Source: Incurvaria masculella (Eukaryota > Arthropoda > Insecta > Lepidoptera > Incurvariidae). From it: DNA of 64,000 bases. Both the position numbers and the translations under genes were made by a program. The notes under the pieces are model-generated. The model did no database searches and was not told the DNA's origin. It was given only the letters and a program-made list of their open reading frames with translations. The stretch is taken from positions 817,021 through 881,020 of the forward strand of contig OX335642.1 in assembly GCA_946894095.1 (NCBI GenBank), read 5' to 3'. Shown piece after piece: positions 44,672 through 53,475 of this stretch. Position 1 is the first letter of the stretch. Each line of letters opens with the position of its first letter.

Positions 44672-46042
44672 CTAAAGCTTATAATTTATAATTTTGCGGG
44701 CCCTTGTTATACGCCGTGTGGGTGTTGCATTTACCGCTCCCTCATCAAGGTCCGTGGCGGCTCCCTCCTCATTCTGCCTGACTTCTTCGGCGTCCCTTGC
44801 CTCTGGCGCCAAAGTCCTTTCTGCCTCCACGTCGTCGCTAGGGACCTCTTGGGAATCGCCATATACCGAGTCCGCATCCTCGTCACTGTGCACCGCCGCT
44901 GATTCGCGATGTACATCTAACTCGACAATCACCTCTTCACCTCTCGACGGAATTAGCAGAGCGGGCCCCGAGGACGGTGACGGCGGCGTAGTCGGCGGCG
45001 AAACCGGCCGTGTTTGCGACGATGAGGGCGGCGGCGACCACGCCACGAATCGGCCATCTCCACCTGCCAAGCTGGAGCTAGTGGGAGCGCCTCGGCCTCG
45101 CCCTCTCGGTGTTGCAGGTTGCGGTGAGAACGATGAGGTAGACGCTCCTGTGATCGATCCTTTATATTCCAATATTTGGTCCATATGTTTCTTCACAATA
45201 GAGTCCCCACCTTCCAAGGCGATGGAGTATGTGTTCCTACCTAATATAGTTTTAATTATTCCTTTTTTCCAAAACTCTTTTTTGTTGGGTCCATACATTT
45301 TACATAATACCATGTCTCCTAATTGAAAGTTCTTGGTCCTAACACCTCCGTGGTTTTTAATCTGTAAAGACTGATGTTTCCGTACCGTATCAGCCAGGCG
45401 GTCGGGGGAGCGCGGGGAGGGTGCGGCGGTGGTGCCGCTCGGCCTCAGCACGTCGAGCCTACAACGCAACTGTCTTCCGAAAAGCATATCCGCCGGCGAG
45501 CGCTCCGTCGTCGAGTGCCGGGAGTTTCTATAAGCAAATAAATATTCCAATAACTGCGCTTGCATTATTTTGGGTGCCGTATTTTTTTGCGCTATACTTT
45601 TTATGCCTTTCTTGACAATTTTGACGAAACTCTCAGCCTGACCGTTGCTCGCCGGGTGGTACGCGGGCGTCGTAACATGAGAGATACCATTTAGTGCACA
45701 AAATTGATTAAATTCACTGGAAGTAAACGACGTACCATTGTCAGTCACACACGTATGCCACACGCCGAACCGTGACATTACCTCTTGTATTTTCTCTATG
45801 ACTGCTGTGGATGAGTAACCCGAGCCCATCAAAAAACATTCAACCCACTTGGAATACGCGTCAATAATAACTAAAAATATTTTATTATTGATCGGGCCTA
45901 GAAAATCTAAATGTACCCGATACCAGGGGTGCGGCGGGTAGGGCCAGCATGCGGGCGGCGCGCGCGGGGGGCCGCGCGGAGCTGCGTGCACACGTCGCAG
46001 CCGCCGATATGACGTTCGATTTGAGCGTCGATTTGAGGCCAC
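44672..46042 (-). CDS. pol: Integrase core and C-terminal part of pol
   Basis: A 456-codon frame overlapping the end of the gag-pol frame. The biologically meaningful part begins at about codon 24 (near 45973); the upstream codons are an out-of-frame reading. Residues 41-66 carry HLDFLGPI and IIDAYSKW, 98-103 VTDNGT, 120-137 HPASNGQAE. These supply the catalytic D46, D101 and E137, with 35 residues between the last two, as in retroviral-type integrases. After about residue 200 comes the C-terminal domain with GDMVLCKMYGPNKKEFWKKG, then a Pro/Ser/Glu-rich tail ending at a stop 49 bp before the LTR. It integrates the element's DNA copy in the nucleus. The zinc-binding domain sits in the other frame, so a one-base change near 45965-45975 separates the halves. 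Confidence 0.9.
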   Translation of the reverse strand: MASNRRSNRTSYRRLRRVHAAPRGPPRAPPACWPYPPHPWYRVHLDFLGPINNKIFLVIIDAYSKWVECFLMGSGYSSTAVIEKIQEVMSRFGVWHTCVTDNGTSFTSSEFNQFCALNGISHVTTPAYHPASNGQAESFVKIVKKGIKSIAQKNTAPKIMQAQLLEYLFAYRNSRHSTTERSPADMLFGRQLRCRLDVLRPSGTTAAPSPRSPDRLADTVRKHQSLQIKNHGGVRTKNFQLGDMVLCKMYGPNKKEFWKKGIIKTILGRNTYSIALEGGDSIVKKHMDQILEYKGSITGASTSSFSPQPATPRGRGRGAPTSSSLAGGDGRFVAWSPPPSSSQTRPVSPPTTPPSPSSGPALLIPSRGEEVIVELDVHRESAAVHSDEDADSVYGDSQEVPSDDVEAERTLAPEARDAEEVRQNEEGAATDLDEGAVNATPTRRITRARKIINYKL

Positions 46043-49020
46043 CAGAACCGAGACCTGGCCTCCGCCTTGGTTTTCACTATACCTAAGTGCGATCGATGGA
46101 GTTCCTCCAACATCCTTTCCCTATACACTTTAGGTACCACGACCTTATGACCCCGCATTAAACAGCCACTTTCCAAAGACAACTGCAGTCTACAATAGAA
46201 AAAGGGTCTTAATTCCTCATCAGTGATTTTCCTTGGCCATCCTTTCATAACGTAACTGCTAACAGTTTTCAGGCAGCTATCCGCTTCAGTTTCTCTCCGC
46301 AGATCGTCGAGTGATAGGGGCAGCGCTCCATCCGCTACGAAGTGCACGTAGGCAGCGACGTCCCCCGCCGTCGCCAGCTCGCCCTCCCCCTCCGCACCGT
46401 GCGCGGGGAGCGGGGAGCGCGGGGGGGTCAGCAGTGGCGGTGGGGGGAGCGGCGCGCGCGACAGATAATCGGCTGTGTTATCTGGCCCTTTTATGTAAAC
46501 TATTTTAAAATTGTATGCGGAAAGAAACAGCGCGTACCTCTGAAGCCTATTCGCGGATACTTCCGGGATACCCTTATGCGACCCGAAAATTGTTAGCAGT
46601 GGTTTATGGTCCGTTTTAAGAATAAATGGATCGCTCCGGCCGTAAAGATAATGGTGAAATTTTCTCACACCAAATATTATTGCCGTAGCCTCCTTTTGGA
46701 TCTGGCTGTAGTTCTTTTCGGCCGGGTTAAGTGAGCGGGACGCAAAACATAACGGGCGTTCATCTGCACCCCTCCCGTCTATTTGATCTAGCTGGGACAA
46801 AATTGCACCCAACCCCCCTGGCCCCGCGTCTACCGTGAGACACAACTTAGCATTGGGGTTGTAGTGAGCGAGTACGCGGTCCGATGCTAATTCCGATTTT
46901 ATTTTCTTAATGACATCTTCGTGCTCACTTGTCCACTCCCATTTCGTGGCCTTCCTTAGTAAAGAATGGAGAGGAGTCAATATAGATGAAGCATTCGGAA
47001 TAAAACTCCTGTAGTAGTTAACTAGTCCCAAAAATGATTTTAATTGGCTCGCATTTTTAGGCGATTCGATTTCTAACATCGCGCGAACTTTTTCACCTGA
47101 CTTATGAAGTCCGCCCTTATCAATAATGTAGCCCAGATAGGTAACCGACTTTTGGAAGAACTCACATTTATTTTGTTGTAAGGTAAATCCCGATTCGTGC
47201 AATTTTTGTAATACAATGTGTAATCTCTCCAAATGTTCTTTTCTGTTGCGGCCAGTGATTAGTATATCATCAAGAAATACTAATACTCCCTCCACTCCTG
47301 CTAAGGTTGTTTCCATTGCCCGTTGAAAAATGGCGGGCGCGCATGCTAAACCGAAAATTAACCTCGTAAATCGAAATAAACCTTTTTGGGTATTGATACA
47401 AGTATACTCTTGGGAGCCTTTATCTAACACTAACTGGTTATACGCCGAGGATAAATCCAATTTTGTGAATTCCTCTCCACCATGCAGCTTCGAAAATAAT
47501 TCATCTATTCTCGGCAGTGGGTACTGGTCGATCTCGAGTTGCTTATTAATCGAAACGGAAAAATCGGCACAAATACGAACACTTCCGTTCGCCTTTAGCA
47601 CGGGAACGATCGGTGAAGCATACTCCGAGTGAGAAACCGGTTCCAGTACTCCCGCTTGCACCATGCGATCGATTTCCGCGTTGACCTTATCTTTTAAGGC
47701 AAACGAAACTGTTCGTGCTTTAAAAAAACACGGTTTTGAATTTGGTTTCAGTGACAAGTGAACCTCGTATTTATTGAAACATCCGATTTTCTCAGAAAAC
47801 ACTGCTGGGTACCGATCGAATATATGTTTTATTGCTACTTCATCAGTGGAGGAGCAATACCTAACGGGCCCCAGTTCTAATTGGAATGCACTTATAAAAT
47901 CTCGACCTAACAAGGCGGTGGCGGCGTTACGTACTACGTAAACATTTAGTTCACTCGTGCGGCCATCGTATGTGACAGACAACCGTAACGTCCCCAGTGA
48001 ATCAATCTTTCCTCCCGTATAATTTACCAAAACGATTTTGCTCGGCATAAGCTGAAGGCCTCTAAAATATTTTTCATAAAGTTTTTCAGATATTGCCGTC
48101 ACGGCCGATCCACTGTCTATTTGAAAATTTATTTCTACGTTATTCAACAAGACAGATTGCGTCATAGGCTTCCCGTGGTCACATCGGATATTGTAAACTT
48201 GCTTACCGTCATCGCTCCCTCGCCCCGCTCCGCTCGACTGCGCTTCTACATAATGACTTGCACTTTTTGTACCCTTTTTCGGGCACATTTTTTTTAAATG
48301 CCCTTTCTCCGCACAAATGTTACATTTATAGTTCTTAAACTTGCAGTTTTCGACCGAATGATTATCATAACCGCACACTTTACACTTTATGCCGCCTGTT
48401 ACGGCACCCGTGCTCCTGGAGCGGCCGGCGGCGGCCGTGCCTGCCTGCGCCTGCGCTGACACCTTGCAAACCTCCGCCGTTGTCTTGGCAGCTATGCGCG
48501 CACTGCGCACCCCCTGCGCCAGATCCACCGCCGTCGATAGGGTCAAGGTCGCCACGTCCTTTTCAAAAACCTTCTCCCTCTCCGGTCCCGGCAGCATCCC
48601 GAGGACGAACCGGTCCCGCAGCGTCTCCTCGAGCTGCGCCGTGAAGCCGCAGTGGAGCGCCAGCCCTCGGACCCTCGCGGCCCAGTCGCCGAACTCCTCG
48701 CCAGTCTCCTGCTCCGCCCGGTAGAAGGCCACGCGATCCGCGAAGCCGCACCGCTTCGGCGTGAAGTGCGCGTCGAACAGCGCCGTCAGCCGCGCGAACG
48801 CGATGCTCCCGACGTCCTGCGGGAACGCGAGGTCTCGCGCCAGCTTGTACGAATCCTCGGAGAATGAACTCACGAGGATCGCCTTCCGTTTCGTTGCAGA
48901 TTTGTCCGTTTCTTCCGTGATGTCGTTCGCCAAAAACCAGTGAAGTAGGCGGCTCTTGTATACCGCCCATTCTTGTTGTTTGTGGTCGAACATATCCAAA
49001 TTTCCAAACATTTTGGACAT
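45907..49020 (-). CDS. gag-pol: Gag-protease-RT-RNase H polyprotein with integrase zinc domain
   Basis: A 1037-codon frame starting at the ATG 38 bp inside the 5' LTR. Order of parts: Gag (about 1-210); two zinc knuckles, C213-C216-H221-C226 and C233-C236-H241-C246; aspartic protease with DSG at 302-304 and LLGRD at 370; reverse transcriptase with LDLSSAYNQL (D522) and FLDD (584/585 catalytic pair); RNase H with D731, E777, D804 and D851; and the integrase zinc domain with H975, H978, C1008 and C1011. It makes virus-like particles, copies the RNA and removes it. Gag and Pol share one frame, so no gag-pol frameshift is needed. The frame runs out at 45907, shortly after the zinc domain, because of the frame change near 45970; integrase core follows in another frame. 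All visible catalytic residues are intact. Confidence 0.95.
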   Translation of the reverse strand: MSKMFGNLDMFDHKQQEWAVYKSRLLHWFLANDITEETDKSATKRKAILVSSFSEDSYKLARDLAFPQDVGSIAFARLTALFDAHFTPKRCGFADRVAFYRAEQETGEEFGDWAARVRGLALHCGFTAQLEETLRDRFVLGMLPGPEREKVFEKDVATLTLSTAVDLAQGVRSARIAAKTTAEVCKVSAQAQAGTAAAGRSRSTGAVTGGIKCKVCGYDNHSVENCKFKNYKCNICAEKGHLKKMCPKKGTKSASHYVEAQSSGAGRGSDDGKQVYNIRCDHGKPMTQSVLLNNVEINFQIDSGSAVTAISEKLYEKYFRGLQLMPSKIVLVNYTGGKIDSLGTLRLSVTYDGRTSELNVYVVRNAATALLGRDFISAFQLELGPVRYCSSTDEVAIKHIFDRYPAVFSEKIGCFNKYEVHLSLKPNSKPCFFKARTVSFALKDKVNAEIDRMVQAGVLEPVSHSEYASPIVPVLKANGSVRICADFSVSINKQLEIDQYPLPRIDELFSKLHGGEEFTKLDLSSAYNQLVLDKGSQEYTCINTQKGLFRFTRLIFGLACAPAIFQRAMETTLAGVEGVLVFLDDILITGRNRKEHLERLHIVLQKLHESGFTLQQNKCEFFQKSVTYLGYIIDKGGLHKSGEKVRAMLEIESPKNASQLKSFLGLVNYYRSFIPNASSILTPLHSLLRKATKWEWTSEHEDVIKKIKSELASDRVLAHYNPNAKLCLTVDAGPGGLGAILSQLDQIDGRGADERPLCFASRSLNPAEKNYSQIQKEATAIIFGVRKFHHYLYGRSDPFILKTDHKPLLTIFGSHKGIPEVSANRLQRYALFLSAYNFKIVYIKGPDNTADYLSRAPLPPPPLLTPPRSPLPAHGAEGEGELATAGDVAAYVHFVADGALPLSLDDLRRETEADSCLKTVSSYVMKGWPRKITDEELRPFFYCRLQLSLESGCLMRGHKVVVPKVYRERMLEELHRSHLGIVKTKAEARSRFWWPQIDAQIERHIGGCDVCTQLRAAPRARRPHAGPTRRTPGIGYI

Positions 49021-49046
49021 TGCGATGCACCCGTAGATAGTTCGTT

Positions 49047-49057
49047 ACTCGTCGCCA
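49047..49057 (-). other. Primer-binding site
   Basis: On the minus strand TGGCGACGAGT starts one base after the 5' LTR. Ten bases, TGGCGACGAG, complement the 3' end I recall for animal tRNA-Ser(GCU) (CTCGTCG plus CCA). Serine-tRNA priming agrees with Mag-type elements. Confidence 0.65.
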
Positions 49058-49058
49058 A

Positions 49059-49233
49059 TGGTATGTATGCACTTTAGGGATATATCGGGAATCAGGAACA
49101 ATGAAACGCGTGCTTGCGAGATGAACAGTGGCAACTCCCTCTTTATTCCAAGCATGTCGGGTAGGTCGCGAAACACACATTTGTGAGCCTACGCACACAC
49201 TTACGCAGGCCCCGCGTAGCAACGTACATACCA
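49059..49233 (-). repeat. 5' LTR (175 bp)
   Basis: I read it as identical to 44449-44623 over its full length. It should hold the promoter of the element; AATAAA on the minus strand is at 49142-49147. Confidence 0.92.
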
Positions 49234-49238
49234 GGAGG

Positions 49239-49839
49239 GTAATAGTAGCTCCTAGTACATACAAGTAAAGCCTATACAACTAAGTCGAGCACGAGATCCA
49301 TCAACGTCTGTGTAGTTTCTCGCGCCATCTAACTACAGCCTGTATCGACGCATAAACAAGTCTGTCTGTTTGTTCGCCTGGCTTAAAGAGGAATGAACTA
49401 GATTGCCAAATTAATCTGCAGTCTGAGTGAAATAACAAGCGTTTGTTTTTGAATGTTAGGTGTACATTTTAGGTGGAGTTGAAATCCCTGCGCATGGTGT
49501 TTGTGGCTTATCCCTAGGATTTCATTCACTAATGTGGAATTCTCTTAAGTTGACGATGCCTGTGTGGAAAGTCCTGTTTACTTTCATAACTGGCCATGCT
49601 GGATCGAACAGGGTGTGTTTCTTGGCCTGATTTGAAAGTAGGGTAGAAAACATTAGGGCTATCTCGGACCTTACGCGCAAAATGCCTTCTTTTTTCATGT
49701 GTAAATTTGAACTAGTTTAAAAGTCATGAAGTTGGATAAACGTGAATACTTGACATAGATATATTTTAATTTAATTTTGTATCCACCGTTATCGAAAAAC
49801 GTTACTGGAGTTCGGCGTTGTACGGCTCAGTGTCAATAA
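49239..49839. other. No gene recognised
   Basis: Right flank of the LTR element; no repeat or coding match. Confidence 0.4.
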
Positions 49840-50284
49840 TAAGATATATTTTTAATGAATGTATTTAATGGATACATTAACATTCTTGCAATAAGTGGAT
49901 GTAGCCCAACGACATCTAAATTAAAGGATTGTAATCAGAAATTAATTTTAATATTGATGACTCATATAACGATACCAACATTGACTTTGGAGACGATAGC
50001 TATGATGTAGGTTGAAATCCAAATCATTGCAGTCAAGATACCTTACCGTAGGATCATCACGCAACATCAGCGACATTTAGTAGTAGTAGTACATAATAGA
50101 GACATTTGTTGGCTGACGCTATTGTCTGGATAGTTCAGTGCTAGAGCGGTGGAAATGTAATCCCAAAGGTTCGAATTCTGCTTCTGACGAATGTCCAGCC
50201 TATACATTTTTATGATCAATTTCAATAACAGATTACCAAGCTTCAATGTAGATGTCGTTGTATAACATTGAGCGTGGAAGGACC
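49840..50284 (+). repeat. SINE-B copies, opposed
   Basis: A reversed end (TAGCCCAACGACATCTAAAT, GATTGTAATCAG) at 49893-49931 is followed by a better copy at 50120-50275. The latter has head GTCTGGATAGTTCAGTGCTA with box A, GGTTCGAATTC as decayed box B, body AATGTCCAGCCTATACATTT and end AATGTAGATGTCGTTGTATA. The two look like inverted ends enclosing unrelated DNA. Confidence 0.6.
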
Positions 50285-50695
50285 GGAGTGACGAACGGAT
50301 TCATTACTATGGCGGCATCGTAACCATGAGTTAGTGGAAAAGTTCTAACGGTAGTTAGTTCACTTACGAATTCGGGACGTGCAACATCGCACGTTCTTGC
50401 ACTAAATAGTATCCAGTTCATACGTGTTCTTAAGTGCCAATGTCAGTCAGTCAGTCAGTCAGCGTGTTTGCGTCCACTGCTGGACATACGCCTCTCCAAT
50501 CCTTCTCCAGTCCTCCCGGCCCTCAGCGGTACGGAACCACTGCTTTCCGCCGACGCACTTGATGTCGTCTTCCCACCTGGCGGGTGGTCAATGGAACTCG
50601 AGAAAATCAGTAGTGAGCGAATTCGTTAGTGAACTCACTTGCCGGCGCTACCGCCATTTTATGTAAAAGTGGCTACTCCGCCCCCCATACTAACA
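50285..50695. repeat. R3-related foldback, interrupted
   Basis: The left half, containing AGTTCACTTACGAATTCGGG, ACGTGCAACATCG and GGCGGCATCG, faces a right half with GCGAATTCGTTAGTGAACTC and GGCGCTACCGCCATTTTATG. The parts resemble the element at 20005-20226. A LINE fragment interrupts it. Confidence 0.5.
50443..50588 (-). pseudogene. RTE-like LINE C-terminal fragment with CAATG duplication
   Basis: The minus-strand frame reads WEDDIKCVGGKQWFRTAEGR, then EDWRRIGEAYVQQWTQTR and a stop, the last 40 or so residues of an RTE-type LINE protein. A GACT repeat tail (50443-50461) follows. CAATG flanks both sides (50438-50442, 50589-50593). Only 146 bp, so severely 5' truncated, yet in frame. Confidence 0.75.
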
Positions 50696-50854
50696 AGTTT
50701 CATCAACGCTGTTGAATAACCTAAAATAACCAATCAATAATTCTGAGAAGGTCTATCTCACTTTAAAAGCAACATCTAGATTTTATTTGTTCATATATCT
50801 CCTTTCACTGTACGTGGAAGGAGATATGCGACAAATACACCCCTTTCTGGAAAA

Positions 50855-50975
50855 GAGAACTGGATGGACAACAATAACCATTTTTCATTGCCGCTTCGAC
50901 CACGTTCATTCGATGCGATGGACGCATCGACGATACGCATTGCACGAACCCTGCCACCTACTAAGGGACACTTTA
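50855..50975 (-). repeat. SINE-A body fragment
   Basis: GAGAACTGGATGG, TTTTCATTGCCGCTTCGACC, ATTCGATGCGATGG and CCTGCCACCTACTAAGGG follow the body order. Confidence 0.6.
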
Positions 50976-51288
50976 TTTACCTTCGTCGCCTCTTATAGAA
51001 TAGGAGGTCGCGACAAAAATGGTAACGATAACGTAAATGGCTGAATCTGAGTTCACACCACAAAGACCATTCCTCTGATGCTAAATGTGTCGGACTGCCT
51101 GCACCAAGTGGTTGCGTTGCCTACACGAGGCGCCTGAAAAAGTAGATTTCGTGACAAAAACAAATTGTGATAAGGTAAATGGCTGCCAATAACGAAGTAT
51201 AAGAGTATCAAAACATACTTGCTTAGTATCACCATAACTGAACAAATCTTTCATTGCATTTTCAAGTATTCAATAAAAAAACCGATTG

Positions 51289-51577
51289 AATGAATGAATG
51301 AATAAATTCTTTATTGTGCATAAACAAAAATACAATTTCAGAGAAAACATACAGCAAAACAACAATACTGCACAAAGGCGGACTTATCACTAAGAGTGAT
51401 TTCTTCCAGTCAACCCTTGGGGTGATGAGGAAAGGCAATAGAAATATCTGTAGGTAGGTGACACACCAGAATTTGAAAAGGAAAAAAAAATTACTCCATA
51501 AACATACATATACCATATTATATACATATTTATACATATAATTGAATAAACTAATATATATGATACAATACACTAAT
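51289..51577 (-). mobile_element. LINE 3' end insertion with 8 bp target duplication
   Basis: Flanked by ACCGATTG (51281-51288 and 51578-51585). It begins with AATGAATGAATGAATAAATT, the reverse of a CATT-repeat tail after a polyadenylation-like region, then TATTGTGCATAAAC and GGCGGACTTATCACTAAGAG. The order matches the relic at 820-935. No coding remnant. Confidence 0.7.
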
Positions 51578-51687
51578 ACCGATTGGTAATTGTTTCAAAT
51601 TAACAGATATCAATATTTCCAGACAATCAGTACATTTGCCAGGTGCAAAGCAACATCTATTTGCAAACTGCCGCAGGCAAACTGACA

Positions 51688-51950
51688 GTTTTTTTTTATT
51701 GTACATTTTCTTAATAATTTCATATTGTTTATTGTTTTTGTGTATTTTTTAATTTATTTTATGTTGTTTTTTGTTTATTTTTTTTCCATCTAAATTAGTA
51801 AGAGTTACTGTGTACAACTGCTCGTGTTAGTTTAGTATTCATAATTTGTGTCGAACGTAGACAGACCGTAAGGTTTCGCGTGTACAGTTTAATGTATGTT
51901 TATAATATAAAATGTTGAATTAACGCGACTACGTGGCACTGAACCTGAAC
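51688..51950 (-). mobile_element. Poly-A retroelement insertion with CTGACA duplication
   Basis: Starts with a T run (minus-strand poly-A) and ends GAACCTGAAC. CTGACA lies on both sides (51682-51687 and 51951-51956). Copy 1 of the host element is continuous at this point. The insert itself is not recognised. Confidence 0.65.
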
Positions 51951-52079
51951 CTGACATCTTTAGCATCAGAGGGTTGGTCTCTAGCCTGTGAACCGAGATT
52001 CAGCCATTTACCTTTACGGGAGCAAAAATGCAGTGACCTCCCGGAATATTACGATATACATGGGAATAATCAATAATTA

Positions 52080-52330
52080 ATTTGTGCGATCTCCGAGTAC
52101 GTGTCAGGCGCCCATCTCGGCAGTTCCGCGCCGTTTCTTCGCGTGCCGCGCGCTCCAGACGCGCGTGTATCGCGCCCGACACACGCGCGCGTGTACATGT
52201 ATCGGGCGAGATCCGCTCTCGTGGCAGGATAATCCTTTGGCTCATGTTTCCTCGCGAGCAGGCTTAGCGCGCGGGTTTGATTCGTTCCCCGGCGAAGTTG
52301 TGCTGGCATTGGCGCGAGATTGAATATTTA
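52080..52330. other. CpG-rich segment of unknown nature
   Basis: Very high CpG density, with blocks such as CGCGCGTGTATCGCGCCCGA. Several short frames are open at once, none with recognised motifs. Could be a promoter-like or conserved segment; nothing decides it. Confidence 0.35.
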
Positions 52331-52416
52331 GGGTAGGAGAACACGAATGTGTTCTGAAGCATGCACTGACTCGCATTCTCAATGGACGGTGGCGGGTAAA
52401 GGAGGTTGGGGGTTCA

Positions 52417-53125
52417 GAGCCTTTAGTTCGACTTATCACCTAAATTGGCGTTTAAGGGCCTGGTACTAGCCAAATCGCAAAGTTAGACGAGGCACCCCAA
52501 GTAAACTAACTAAGTCTGAAGATTATAAGTGTCATCCTTACAATATATGATTCCTTGTCTAGGAATCGAATGATTTTCGTTAATGTATGTTTCCTTTTTC
52601 TATAAAAATACATTGCGGAAACGGTGTCCATTTTCGAACTTTTTTGACTAAATGTAGAAATCTAAAAGCAAACGGAATTTTTTGTTTATGCATATATGCT
52701 GTTTTTGCTTATATCTAGAAATCGAATGACTTTCAGATTTCTAATGAGAAAAATCAACTTTTTTTATTTTTATTATTATTTAAATAAATGATGGAATAAA
52801 AAAATATTAACAATCCATTATCAGTCTGGAGTTGGAGTCAAATGTATGAAACAATGAAGAACGCGTGCGACGGGCGTTAAGCGTACTAACATTTGTGAGT
52901 TCGAGTTTAATTTGTTAGCTTACGCATCATTGCCGTCAATACGTTGAAGTTGCCGTTTACGCCGTCTCCGCGTTTTCAACAAATTAGTAGCCCGAGTATG
53001 ATTTTGACAGGTTGCAGAAGTAAAACCAAATAACACGAGTAGGTAGTAAAACTTTATTGGGTATGGGTTTGACGTTTTTTGAAGTTACGTAAACGCCAAT
53101 TTATGTGAGAACCATACAGAAAACT
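52417..53125. mobile_element. Second copy of the 39 kb MITE, with an insertion
   Basis: The ends TTATCACCTAAATTGGCGTT and GTAAACGCCAATTTATGTGA match the subterminal repeats of 38925-39275. Internal GGGCGTTAAGCGTACTAACA and GTTGCCGTTTACGCCGTC are shared. About 380 bp at 52458-52835 is absent from the other copy. Confidence 0.65.
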
Positions 53126-53204
53126 AAAGTAAAAGACGCATATTGATGTCAGCACTACAAACCATATTTTTCGTTTACACAACCACTCACTAAAGATAAA
53201 CTAT

Positions 53205-53475
53205 TTTTTATGTGACTGGACGTGGATGGCAATGACATCTACTGTCATTATATTAGCCCAACACACCTCATGGAAATCAGGTGCCATGCCAGGACCTTTC
53301 TTTTATTGCACAGCTACATTGCACTCGATAAAAAATTATTATACTATTATATATAACTATTATAAAATTATAAATATTATACGATTGAAAATTATTGATA
53401 GAAAACAATCATTGCCGCTTCGAGAATCATTCATTCAAAGCGATGGCACCAACCTGAGCGGAATCACCGAGTACT
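53205..53475 (-). repeat. SINE-A with an AT-rich insertion
   Basis: The body at 53205-53333 (GGACGTGGATGGCAATGAC, CAGGTGCCATGCCAGGACC) resumes at 53405 (CAATCATTGCCGCTTCGAG). About 70 bp of ATA-rich sequence lies between. Confidence 0.6.

Larger units (their letters stand above)
44449..49233 (-). mobile_element. Ty3/Gypsy LTR retrotransposon, Mag-like, 4785 bp
   Basis: A complete structure: two 175 bp LTRs that I read as identical, GGAGG duplications outside, a primer site next to the 5' LTR (minus strand, right-hand end), a gag-pol frame, an integrase frame and a purine-rich tract before the 3' LTR. Identical LTRs mean a recent insertion. A single fused gag-pol frame, two CCHC knuckles, a short leader of 38 bp, short LTRs and a serine-tRNA-like primer site fit the Mag group. 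There is no env. The sole visible defect is a frame change inside integrase. Confidence 0.93.
51003..52041. mobile_element. TIR element (copy 2) with two nested insertions
   Basis: Outer ends GGAGGTCGCGACAAAAATGG and CAGTGACCTCC match copy 1 at 29519-30063. Subterminal ATTCAGCCATTTACC and its complement are conserved. Removing 51289-51577 and 51688-51950, plus one copy of each duplication, leaves a sequence of about the same length as copy 1. Confidence 0.75.

Noticed and set aside
44694..45326. A 210-codon plus-strand reading frame
   Set aside because: It lies entirely opposite the integrase C-terminal tail of the LTR element; it is open only because that tail is GC-rich. No family motif.
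48389..48724. A 111-codon plus-strand frame and other overlapping frames across 46311-48943
   Set aside because: All are antisense or shifted readings of gag-pol, which has unambiguous motifs in one frame.
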